Origin: Streptomyces mirabilis | GTDB lineage: Bacteria; Actinomycetota; Actinomycetes; Streptomycetales; Streptomycetaceae | Length of the DNA: 64,000 nucleotides | Reading direction: 5' to 3' | Assembly (NCBI RefSeq): GCF_039503195.1 | Contig: NZ_JBCJKP010000001.1 | Span: 4,836,001 to 4,900,000, forward strand | Shown: one piece after another, positions 57,282 to 64,000 of the stretch | How positions within the stretch are numbered: position 1 is the stretch's first letter | Layout of the letters: the number at the start of each line of letters is the position of its first letter | Position numbers and translations under genes: made by a program | The notes under the pieces: generated by a model | Databases searched by the model: none | The model's input: only the letters and a program-made list of their open reading frames with translations | Told to the model about the DNA's origin: nothing

Positions 57282-57854
57282 TCAGCCGCCCGTCCCGTCC
57301 AGCGGCCAGCGGGCCACCGTCTCGTAGCGCGGCTGCTCCCCCGACACTCCCGACCTCGGCAGATTACTGCGGACGAGACACAGCTCCCGGACCGTCCAAT
57401 CGCGCCCGGCGAAGGCGTCCAGGGCGGCGACGTACGGGGCGAAGTCCGCGGTGTCGCGGCTGCGGGCCAGCGTCAGGTGCGGGCGGTAGCGACGGTGCTC
57501 GCCCGCCCCGACGCCCGCCTTCCGCGCCGCGGCCTCCGCCCGGTCGGCCAGCAGCCGCATCGTAGCGACGTCTCCCGACACCCCGGTCCACAGCGCCCGG
57601 CCCCCGAAGTGGCCGCCGCCATGGAGGGCGAGAGGGAAGGAGGGGGTGCGGTGGGACGCGCGAGCCAGGCGGTCCGACAGGGGCTGGACGAGCTCTTCCG
57701 CCACCTCGCCGTAGAAGGCGAGGGTGAAGTGCCAGCCGGGGCGGCCCGTCCAGCGCAGTCCGTCCGCGCCCGGCAGGCGGTGCAACTGGTCCACCAGAGT
57801 GCCGAGTTCACGCACCGCGGCCTGAGGTGGCAGCACGGCCGCAAAGAGTCTCAT
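57282..57854 (-). CDS. thpR: RNA 2',3'-cyclic phosphodiesterase
   Basis: A 190-residue 2H phosphoesterase (LigT/ThpR). The two signature motifs are H42-F-T (WHFTLAFYG) and H126-L-T (PHLTLAR). ThpR opens 2',3'-cyclic phosphates to 2'-phosphates and can ligate tRNA halves in vitro. The start MRLFAAVLPP (ATG 57854) has AAGGGTG seven bases ahead; 57860 and 57863 are alternatives. It lies 107 bases behind the MFS gene, separated from it by a perfect palindrome. Confidence 0.9.
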   Translation of the reverse strand: MRLFAAVLPPQAAVRELGTLVDQLHRLPGADGLRWTGRPGWHFTLAFYGEVAEELVQPLSDRLARASHRTPSFPLALHGGGHFGGRALWTGVSGDVATMRLLADRAEAAARKAGVGAGEHRRYRPHLTLARSRDTADFAPYVAALDAFAGRDWTVRELCLVRSNLPRSGVSGEQPRYETVARWPLDGTGG

Positions 57855-57911
57855 GCCCATCACCCTTCCAGGGAATGGATCACCTGACCACCTTCGCGCC
57901 GTGCCGCCGGC

Positions 57912-57939
57912 CGAGCGACCGCCGTACGGCGGTCGCTCG
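57912..57939. terminator. 28-base perfect palindrome behind the MFS gene
   Basis: CGAGCGACCGCCGT followed by its exact complement, 23 bases after the MFS stop and 58 bases before the thpR start. Probably the terminator of the MFS gene; it may also attenuate read-through into thpR. Confidence 0.7.
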
Positions 57940-57961
57940 GGCAACCGTAGGGCGGCCGTCG

Positions 57962-59245
57962 TCACACCGCCGTGGCCAGCCGCTCCTGCTGCTCTCCCGC
58001 TTCCCTCGGTACGAAGCCGACCTGCGGGTGGCCGCGATGCCAGCCCACCGACAGGCGCAGGCCGCCGACCCGGGCCAGGACCAGGCCGACGGTGGTCGCG
58101 GCGACGGCCGAGACCAGGCCGCCGAGGGCGAAGCCGACCCGGGCGCCGTAGGCGTCGGTGACCCAGCCGACCAGGGGCGCCCCCAGGGGCGTACCGCCCA
58201 TGAAGACCATCATGAACAGCGCCATCACCCGGCCGCGCATGGCCGGGTCGGTACCCATCTGGACCGCGGTGTTCGCCGTGACGTTGACGGTGAGACCGAA
58301 GATCCCGATGGGGACCATGAGGAGGGCGAAGAGCCAGAAGGACGGGGCCAGGGCCGCGGCCACTTCCAGGATGCCGAAGGCCATGGCCGCCGCGATCAGG
58401 ATGCGCAGTCTCGCCGTGCCGCGGCGGGCGGCGAGCAGCGCGCCGGCCACCGAGCCGACCGCCATCAGCGTGTTGAAGAGGCTGTATCCGCCGGCGCCGG
58501 CGTGGAAGATGTCGTCCGCGTACGCCGAGAGCCAGACCGGGAAGTTGAAGCCGAACGTACCGATGAAGCCGACGAGGACGATGGGCCAGATCAGCTCGGG
58601 GTGGCCGGCGACGTAGTGCAGGCCCTCGCGGAGCTGGCCCTTGCCGCGCGGCGCCCGCTCGACGGGGTGCAGGTCGCGGGCGCGCATCAGGAGCAGGCCG
58701 ACGATGGGGGCCACGAAGGACAGGCCGTTGAAGAGGAACGCCCAGCCCGTGCCCACGCCGGTGATCAGGACGCCCGCGACGGCGGGGCCGACCAGGCGGG
58801 CGGACTGGAAGTTGGCGGAGTTGAGGCTGACCGCGTTCTGCAGCTGGCCCGGGCCGACCATCTCGGAGACGAAGGACTGGCGGGCGGGGTTGTCGACGAC
58901 CGTGGCGAGGCCGACGGCGAAGGCCGCCAGGTAGACGTGCCAGACCTGGACGTGGCCGGAGAGGGTCAGGAAGGCGAGCGCGAGGCCGGTGACGCCCATG
59001 GCGGTCTGGGTGGCCAGCAGGGTGGGGCGCTTGGGGAGGCGGTCGACGAGGACTCCGCCGTACAGCCCGAAGAGCAGCATCGGCAGGAACTGCAGCGCGG
59101 TGGTGATGCCGACCGCGGCGGAGGAGCCGGTGAGGCTCAGGACCAGCCAGTCCTGCGCGATGCGCTGCATCCAGGTGCCGGTGTTGGAGACGACCTGGCC
59201 GAGGAAGAACAGCCGGTAGTTCCTGATCCTCAGCGAGCTGAACAT
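57962..59245 (-). CDS. MFS exporter (EntS/MFS_3-like)
   Basis: A 427-residue, 12-helix major facilitator protein. Characteristic segments are NYRLFFLGQVVSNTGTWMQRIAQDWLVLSLTGSSAAVG, GVLVDRLPKRPTLLATQT (motif A region) and VVDNPARQSFVSEMVGPGQLQNAVSLNSANFQSARLVGPAVAGVLI, typical of the enterobactin-exporter-like group. ATG 59245 has no ribosome site. A TTG at 59340 behind TAGGAGG opens MSTGSGIPSAPGPATPDSP, which looks like the genuine N-terminus but is out of frame by one base, so the true gene may be 59340-57962 with one lost base. Divides from the MarR gene by 344 bases, same strand. Confidence 0.88.
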   Translation of the reverse strand: MFSSLRIRNYRLFFLGQVVSNTGTWMQRIAQDWLVLSLTGSSAAVGITTALQFLPMLLFGLYGGVLVDRLPKRPTLLATQTAMGVTGLALAFLTLSGHVQVWHVYLAAFAVGLATVVDNPARQSFVSEMVGPGQLQNAVSLNSANFQSARLVGPAVAGVLITGVGTGWAFLFNGLSFVAPIVGLLLMRARDLHPVERAPRGKGQLREGLHYVAGHPELIWPIVLVGFIGTFGFNFPVWLSAYADDIFHAGAGGYSLFNTLMAVGSVAGALLAARRGTARLRILIAAAMAFGILEVAAALAPSFWLFALLMVPIGIFGLTVNVTANTAVQMGTDPAMRGRVMALFMMVFMGGTPLGAPLVGWVTDAYGARVGFALGGLVSAVAATTVGLVLARVGGLRLSVGWHRGHPQVGFVPREAGEQQERLATAV

Positions 59246-59589
59246 CGAGGAGCGGGGGAACGGGAGGAACTCTCGAGGGCGGGCGGGGAGTCGGGGGTGG
59301 CTGGTCCGGGGGCGGAAGGTATTCCGGATCCCGTACTCAAAGGGATTCGCCTCCTAGCGTGGGACGTCATTGCACGCGGGCGCGGCCGCGTCTGTCACGG
59401 TGAGGTTCGGGCACGGCGGAGCGTGCGGGGCAGTGCGCACGGCCGTCACGGCGTGCCCCTGGCGGTGCACGGGGCGCCGTGGCCGGCGCGCATCCGGCGG
59501 TCCGCCGTGCGCGGCTGCGACCGCGACGCGGCGCCCGCGCCGAAGCCGCGCCCGTCGCGTGCGGGCCCGGGGCCGGGTGTGCGCCCCTG
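59246..59589. other. Intergenic region between MarR and MFS genes
   Basis: 344 bases. The MFS-proximal part (59246-59352) contains the AGGAGG/TTG start candidate at 59338-59352. The rest is very GC-rich with short self-complementary patches; no further gene or clear terminator is supported. Confidence 0.45.
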
Positions 59590-60027
59590 TCACAGTTGCG
59601 CGAGCTTTTCGAGGACGGGCGCGGCCTCGCGGACCTTCGCCCACTCGTCCTCGTCGAGGGCCTCGACCAGTCCGGCCAGGAACGCGTTGCGCTTGCGGCG
59701 GCTCTCCTCGAGCATCGCCTCGGCCTTGTCGGTCTGGGTGACGACCTTCTGGCGCCGGTCCTCGGGGTGCGGCTCCAGCCTGACCAGGCCCTTGGCTTCC
59801 AGCAACGCGACGATGCGGGTCATCGACGGTGGCTGCACATGCTCCTTACGGGCGAGCTCGCCGGGTGTGGCGGTGCCACAGCGGGCGAGGGTGCCGAGCA
59901 CCGACATCTCGGTCGGGCTCAGCGACTCGTCGACCCGCTGGTGCTTGAGTCGACGCGACAGCCGCATTACTGCGGAGCGCAGGGCGTTCACGGCGGCAGC
60001 GTCGTCGCCATGGGTGAGGTCAGCCAT
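59590..60027 (-). CDS. MarR-family transcriptional regulator
   Basis: A 145-residue winged-helix regulator: LRSAVMRLSRRLKHQRVDESLSPTEMSVLGTLARCGTATPGELARKEHVQPPSMTRIVALLEAKGLVRLEPHPEDRRQKVVTQT, with the wing DRRQK. It is upstream of an MFS exporter on the same strand and probably represses it and itself, responding to an exported compound. An imperfect inverted repeat overlaps the start region. ATG 60027 is used; ATG 60045 (MSYPKD), behind AGAGAGAG, is an equally good start. Confidence 0.88.
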   Translation of the reverse strand: MADLTHGDDAAAVNALRSAVMRLSRRLKHQRVDESLSPTEMSVLGTLARCGTATPGELARKEHVQPPSMTRIVALLEAKGLVRLEPHPEDRRQKVVTQTDKAEAMLEESRRKRNAFLAGLVEALDEDEWAKVREAAPVLEKLAQL

Positions 60028-60028
60028 G

Positions 60029-60060
60029 TCTTTAGGGTAACTCATTACTCTCTCTAAAGA
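60029..60060. promoter_or_regulatory. MarR operator candidate
   Basis: TCTTTAG...CTAAAGA with 18 bases between, enclosing GTAA-ctca-TTAC. It overlaps the alternative start of the MarR gene and lies in an AT-rich stretch, the usual place of an autoregulatory MarR site. Confidence 0.55.
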
Positions 60061-60169
60061 GCCCCAGGATGCCCGTGACACGGGCCACTGAACCTTTACG
60101 TCACCCATATGAGTGAGTCCCTTCCAGAAAGTGACTCCTCGCCCCTCCTGGTCCCGCGACCCTCACTGC

Positions 60170-60352
60170 ATGGGGACCAGCGTGCTCAGCCTGCGGATAG
60201 ACGGGGAGCTGCTCGACCGGCTCCGACACCACGCCGCCAAACGCGGAATGAGCGTCCAGGACTATGTCGTCCGGACGCTCATTCGCGATGACTTCGACGA
60301 GCGGTTCCAGACCGCGGTCGAGGAGACGGAGAAGTTCTACGGGGTCACGTGA
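60170..60352 (+). CDS. Ribbon-helix-helix DNA-binding protein
   Basis: A 60-residue protein: GTSVLSLRIDGELLDRLRHHAAKRGMSVQDYVVRTLIRDDFDERFQ fits the beta-strand/two-helix RHH fold of CopG/Arc type, as in antitoxins and small repressors. No toxin gene is adjacent (the next gene is a purine permease on the other strand), so it is probably a free-standing regulator. ATG 60170 lacks a ribosome site and may be leaderless; the upstream extension to 60113 reads as non-coding. Confidence 0.72.
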   Translation: MGTSVLSLRIDGELLDRLRHHAAKRGMSVQDYVVRTLIRDDFDERFQTAVEETEKFYGVT

Positions 60353-60368
60353 GACCCCGTGGGGCCGC

Positions 60369-61820
60369 TCACGTCAGGCCCAGGGCCGGCATCAGGTAGT
60401 AGAAGGCGAACACCGCCGAGACGACGTACATCGCGACCGGGATCTCCCGGGCGCGGCCGGCGGCCAGGCGCAGTACCACGAAGGTGATGAAGCCCATGCC
60501 GATGCCGTTCGTGATCGAGTAGGTGAACGGCATCATCACCATGGTCACGAAGGCGGGCATGGCGATCGTGTAGTCCGCCCAGTCGATCTCCTTGACCGAG
60601 TGGGACATGATCAGGAAGCCGACCGCGATGAGCGCGGGCGTGGCGGCCTGGGACGGGACCATCGTGGCGGCCGGGGTGAGGAACAGCGCCACGGCGAAGA
60701 GCGCACCGGTGACGACGTTCGCGAAGCCGGTGCGGGCGCCCTCGCCGACGCCCGCCGTGGACTCCACGAAGCAGGTGGTGGCCGAGGAGGAGGTGGCACC
60801 GCCCGCGGCGACCGCGATGCCGTCGACGAAGAGGACCTTGTTGATGCCGGGCATGTTGCCCTGCGCGTCGGTCAGCTTGGCCTCGTCGCTGATGCCCATG
60901 ATCGTGCCCATCGCGTCGAAGAAGGTCGACAGCAGCACGGTGAAGACGAAGAGGATGCCGGTCAGCACGCCGACCTTGCCGAAGCCGCCGAAGAGGCTGA
61001 CCTTGCCGACGAGACCGAAGTCCGGGGTGGCGACCGGGTTGCCGGGCCACTTCGGGGTGGTCAGGCCCCAGGACGGGACCTTCGCGACGGCGTTGATGAT
61101 CACCGCGAGGACCGTCATGCTCACGATCGAGATGAGGATGGCGCCAGGCACCTTGCGCACGATCAGCGCGAGCGTGAGCAGCGTGCCGAGGATGAAGATC
61201 AGGACGGGCCAGCCGTTGAGGTGACCGTCGGCGCCGAGCTGGAGCGGGACGGTGGTCTGGGCGACGTCCGGGATGCGCGTGACGAAGCCCGAGTCGACCA
61301 GGCCGATCAGCATGATGAACAGGCCGATACCGATCGAGATGCCCTTGCGCAGGCCCAGCGGCACGGCGTTCATGACGCGCTCGCGCAGACCGGTCGCGAC
61401 AAGGAGCATCACGATGAAGCCCGCGAGGACGACCATGCCCATGGCGTCCGGCCAGGACATCCGCGGGGCGAGCTGCAGGGCGACGACCGTGTTCACGCCG
61501 AGGCCCGCCGCCAGCGCGATCGGCACGTTGCCGATGACGCCCATGAGCAGCGTGGTGAAGGCCGCGGTCAGGGCGGTCGCGGTGACCAGCTGGCCGTTGT
61601 CCAGGTGGTGCCCGTACATGTCCTTCGCGCTGCCCAGGATGATCGGGTTCAGCACGATGATGTAGGCCATCGCGAAGAAGGTGGCGAGACCGCCGCGGAT
61701 CTCGCGGGGCAGGGAGCTGCCGCGCTCGGAGATCTTGAAGTAGCGGTCCAGCGCGCCCTGCGCGGGGCCGGGTCCCGGCTGGTCCGGGGCGGGGGCCTTG
61801 GTGGTGGCCGAGGTGGACAT
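60369..61820 (-). CDS. NCS2-family purine permease
   Basis: A 483-residue membrane transporter of the AzgA-like group (hypoxanthine/guanine/adenine : H+ symport). Family stretches are REIRGGLATFFAMAYIIVLNPIILG at the first helices, IALAAGLGVNTVVALQLAP, PLGLRKGISIGIGLFIMLIGLVDSG, STFFDAMGTIMGISDEAKL and SSSATTCFVESTAGVGEGARTGFANVVTG. ATG 61820 follows GAGGTCACCC. The leader (61821-62000) has two AT-rich inverted repeats, but no purine riboswitch core that I can recognise. Confidence 0.92.
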   Translation of the reverse strand: MSTSATTKAPAPDQPGPGPAQGALDRYFKISERGSSLPREIRGGLATFFAMAYIIVLNPIILGSAKDMYGHHLDNGQLVTATALTAAFTTLLMGVIGNVPIALAAGLGVNTVVALQLAPRMSWPDAMGMVVLAGFIVMLLVATGLRERVMNAVPLGLRKGISIGIGLFIMLIGLVDSGFVTRIPDVAQTTVPLQLGADGHLNGWPVLIFILGTLLTLALIVRKVPGAILISIVSMTVLAVIINAVAKVPSWGLTTPKWPGNPVATPDFGLVGKVSLFGGFGKVGVLTGILFVFTVLLSTFFDAMGTIMGISDEAKLTDAQGNMPGINKVLFVDGIAVAAGGATSSSATTCFVESTAGVGEGARTGFANVVTGALFAVALFLTPAATMVPSQAATPALIAVGFLIMSHSVKEIDWADYTIAMPAFVTMVMMPFTYSITNGIGMGFITFVVLRLAAGRAREIPVAMYVVSAVFAFYYLMPALGLT

Positions 61821-61924
61821 GGGTGACCTCATACGTGTGGGGCCTTGCGGGCCAGGACTGGCGCCGGGCGGGGACGGGCGCCGGGCCGGGGGAAACATGA
61901 TCGAGTCTGGCCGCCGCGCGATCA

Positions 61925-61966
61925 CCAACAGGTTTCTCAGATGTTTCTGTTGGAGTTTCGTACGAA
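61925..61966. promoter_or_regulatory. Inverted repeats upstream of the purine permease
   Basis: CCAACAG-N15-CTGTTGG (61925-61953) and the perfect palindrome TTCGTACGAA (61957-61966) lie side by side in an AT-rich stretch 105-146 bases upstream of the permease start. They are probable regulator sites or a leader hairpin. Confidence 0.5.
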
Positions 61967-62091
61967 CAGAAAGAGCCAGACTCAGACCGTTTCAGTATGA
62001 ACATATGAGTCCGAAATCGCTATCTCCGCGCGTAGACCGTTGGTATACAAGGGGCGCACCGGGTCCGGCGGAGCCGGGACGGACGGCCTCG

Positions 62092-62097
62092 TAAGCT
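62092..62097 (+). promoter_or_regulatory. -10 box of the DUF2530 gene, leaderless
   Basis: TAAGCT ends 6 bases before the ATG at 62104, with no ribosome site between. Confidence 0.5.
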
Positions 62098-62103
62098 GTG
62101 TCC

Positions 62104-62382
62104 ATGGCGAAGTGGACCCCCAAGCACGAGGCGCCGGAGCCCCTGGAGGGCCCCGTCGTCGCCACCATCACGGGCGGCACGATCCTCTGGTTCGTCCTCT
62201 TCCTGGTGCAGCTGCCGTTCTACGGCTGGTTCGACGACCACGGGCACCTGTGGTGGGTGTGGACCTGCCTGGCCGGCGCGGGCCTCGGCCTGATCGGCAT
62301 CTGGTACGTCCGTGGGCGCGACGCCGCCCTCAAGAGGGCCGCCACCGAAGCGGAGCAACAGCCCACCGCCACTACGGAGTAA
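62104..62382 (+). CDS. DUF2530 two-helix membrane protein
   Basis: A 92-residue protein, MAKWTPKHEAPEPLEGPVV..., with two hydrophobic helices (GGTILWFVLFLVQLPFYGW and WWVWTCLAGAGLGLIGIWYV) and a charged C-terminus. The W/P/E-rich head and helix pattern match DUF2530, a small family found in Streptomyces and other actinobacteria next to NCS2 permease genes. Divergent from the permease here as well. Function unknown. The ATG is at the expected transcription start. Confidence 0.82.
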   Translation: MAKWTPKHEAPEPLEGPVVATITGGTILWFVLFLVQLPFYGWFDDHGHLWWVWTCLAGAGLGLIGIWYVRGRDAALKRAATEAEQQPTATTE

Positions 62383-62515
62383 CCGTCCGCTGCGGCGGAG
62401 CAACCAGCTCCCCCTACAACCACGGCATCACTCGCCGCCGCTCCGGTCCTCCCCTGGTCGGATCTTTGGGGCACTCGGGGGGTGAAGCCGTATTTCCGCA
62501 CGTACCGTCGAATGC

Positions 62516-64000
62516 ATGACGCACATCGACGCGGGCGCCGAACTCGACCCTGTTCACCCCGTGCCCCTGCCCGCCCCCAAGCGGGCCCCGGGGCTGTCCG
62601 CCGCCGAAGTGGCCGAACGGGTCGCCCGCGGCGAGGTGAACGACGTCCCCGTGCGCAGCAGCCGCTCCATGGGCGAGATCGTCCGCGCCAACGTCTTCAC
62701 CCGGTTCAACGCGATCATCGGTGTGCTCTGGCTGATCATGCTGTTCGTGGCGCCGTTCCAGGACAGCCTCTTCGGGTACGTGATCATCGCCAACACCGGG
62801 ATCGGCATCATCCAGGAGTGGCGGGCCAAGAAGACCCTGGACTCGCTCGCGGTCATCGGCGAGGCGAGGCCGACGGTCCGCAGGGACGGGGTCGCGGGCG
62901 AGGTCAGTACGTCGGAGATCGTGCTGGACGACGTGATCGAGATCGGGCCCGGGGACAAGATCGTCGTGGACGGCTCGTGCGTCGAGGCCGACGGTCTGGA
63001 GATCGACGAATCACTGCTCACCGGTGAGGCGGACCCGGTGGTCAAGCACGTCGGCGACGAGGTGATGTCGGGCAGCTTCGTGGTCGCGGGCGGCGGCGCG
63101 TTCACCGCGACGAAGGTGGGGCGGGAGGCGTACGCGGCGCAGCTCGCCGAGGAGGCGTCCCGGTTCACACTGGTCCACTCCGAGCTGCGCAGCGGTATCT
63201 CCACGATCCTCAAGTACGTGACGTGGATGATGATCCCGACCGCGATCGGTCTGGTCATCAGCCAGCTCGTGGTCAAGCAGCACGGCTTCAAGGACTCCAT
63301 CGCCCGTACGGTCGGCGGGATCGTCCCGATGGTCCCCGAGGGCCTGGTCCTGCTCACCTCCGTGGCCTTCGCGATCGGCGTCATCCGGCTTGGCCGGAAA
63401 CAGTGCCTCGTGCAGGAACTTCCCGCCATCGAGGGCCTCGCCCGCATCGACACCGTCTGCCTCGACAAGACCGGCACCCTCACCGAGGGCGGCATGGACG
63501 TCACCGAGCTGCGGCCGATCCAGGGCGCCGACGAGACGTACATACGCAAGGCCCTCGGGGCGCTCGGCGAGTCCGACCCGCGCCCGAACGCCTCCCTCCA
63601 GGCGATCATCAACTCCTACCCTGACAGCGAGGACTGGCGCTGCACCGAGTCGCTGCCGTTCTCCTCGGCCCGCAAGTACAGCGGGGCGTCCTTCAGCGAG
63701 GGCAACGGAGAGTCGAGTACGTGGCTGCTCGGCGCCCCCGACGTGCTGCTGCCCGACGGGGACCCGGCGCTCGCCGAGACCGCGCGGCTGAACGAGGACG
63801 GGCTGCGGGTGCTGCTGCTCGCCAAGGCCTCGAAGGACCTCGACGACCTCAAGGTGACGGAGGGCGCCCGCCCCACCGCCCTGGTGGTCCTGGAGCAGCG
63901 GCTGCGCCCGGACGCGGCGGACACCCTGCGCTACTTCGCCCAGCAGGACGTGAAGGCGAAGGTCATCTCCGGCGACAACGCGGTCTCGGTGGGCGCGGTG
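62516..64000 (+). CDS. P-type (HAD-IC) cation-transporting ATPase, 3' end outside window
   Basis: 495 codons are visible and open to the end. Helices FNAIIGVLWLIMLFVAPF and GYVIIANTGIGIIQEW, then the actuator domain with IDESLLTGEADPVVK (the TGE motif), VGGIVPMVPEGLVLLTSVAFAIGVIRLG (the PEGL-containing ion path), and the phosphorylation site D317 in CLDKTGTLT, followed by the nucleotide domain. The Pro-Glu-Gly-Leu path and lack of a CPC motif place it with P2/E1-E2 cation pumps (Ca2+/Mg2+-like, MgtA-like), not with heavy-metal pumps. ATG 62516; TACCGT at 62502-62507 could serve as -10 for a leaderless mRNA. Confidence 0.88.
   Translation, partial: MTHIDAGAELDPVHPVPLPAPKRAPGLSAAEVAERVARGEVNDVPVRSSRSMGEIVRANVFTRFNAIIGVLWLIMLFVAPFQDSLFGYVIIANTGIGIIQEWRAKKTLDSLAVIGEARPTVRRDGVAGEVSTSEIVLDDVIEIGPGDKIVVDGSCVEADGLEIDESLLTGEADPVVKHVGDEVMSGSFVVAGGGAFTATKVGREAYAAQLAEEASRFTLVHSELRSGISTILKYVTWMMIPTAIGLVISQLVVKQHGFKDSIARTVGGIVPMVPEGLVLLTSVAFAIGVIRLGRKQCLVQELPAIEGLARIDTVCLDKTGTLTEGGMDVTELRPIQGADETYIRKALGALGESDPRPNASLQAIINSYPDSEDWRCTESLPFSSARKYSGASFSEGNGESSTWLLGAPDVLLPDGDPALAETARLNEDGLRVLLLAKASKDLDDLKVTEGARPTALVVLEQRLRPDAADTLRYFAQQDVKAKVISGDNAVSVGAV

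Noticed and set aside
61821..62000. Purine riboswitch before the NCS2 permease
   Set aside because: The inverted repeats do not show the conserved three-way junction sequences of purine riboswitches.

Overview
The window is high-GC actinobacterial chromosome, almost certainly Streptomyces. Third-position G/C dominates, GTG and TTG starts are frequent, stop/start overlaps of the ATGA and GTGA type abound, and several starts sit 6-8 bases after a -10 hexamer, which suggests leaderless mRNAs. Gene content is Streptomyces-like: the DtxR-type iron regulator next to a UPF0309 SIS protein, a cvnABCD conservon with two P450 genes, a calerythrin-like EF-hand protein and an NsdA-like HTH/TPR regulator. 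From memory, the order resembles the S. coelicolor chromosome around dmdR1 and serC, read in the opposite direction. No rRNA, tRNA or CRISPR was found.

Layout. 1-5.7 kb: a broken amidohydrolase divergent from an acyl-CoA ligase with matching operator-like sites between them, an EF-hand protein, a STAS anti-sigma antagonist, and an ECF sigma/anti-sigma pair. 5.7-13 kb: purU, a conserved hypothetical, a solute-binding lipoprotein, a Pro/Gln-rich membrane protein with ATQYIPP repeats, an HTH/TPR regulator and a short prim-pol protein. 13-24.8 kb: a two-gene ABC exporter, an alpha/beta hydrolase without its nucleophile, dmdR1, a SIS protein, an 11-unit 28-bp repeat array, a PAS/GAF protein, a promoter with a structured RNA, a short leader peptide before a 2OG-Fe dioxygenase, a second citrate synthase and pdxH.

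24.8-36.9 kb is a catabolic operon on the minus strand: a TIGR03084 protein, an AtuA-like protein, carboxyltransferase (frameshifted) and biotin-carboxylase subunits of an acyl-CoA carboxylase, acyl-CoA dehydrogenase, acyl-CoA ligase, enoyl-CoA hydratase and a TetR regulator. The set resembles leucine/isovalerate (Liu) or acyclic terpene (Atu) degradation. A 14-bp palindrome precedes its first gene. Upstream lie remnants of a DUF6924 gene and an SDR gene, an EamA transporter and an orphan TnpB-like RuvC nuclease gene, so this is the most rearranged part of the window.

38.8-50.5 kb: an ABC exporter preceded by a gene for a 43-residue Pro/Lys-rich peptide with a large hairpin between them, a giant FAD/Fe-S dehydrogenase, and a conservon (cvnA-B-C-D plus CYP157-like and CYP154-like P450s), overlapping throughout. 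50.5-64 kb: a 360-bp element bounded by 48-bp inverted repeats, serC, a secreted beta-propeller-like protein, an SGNH-like hydrolase, a SnoaL-like protein, a MerR regulator, a Uma2 remnant, an aldo/keto reductase, thpR, an MFS exporter with a MarR regulator, an RHH protein, an NCS2 purine permease, a DUF2530 protein and a P-type ATPase running off the window.

Three unrelated genes (1-530, 30964-32561, 55482-55990) are each broken by loss of one base from what should be a run of five G/C, and a fourth case is possible near 59.3 kb. That pattern points to homopolymer sequencing error as much as to real pseudogenes.
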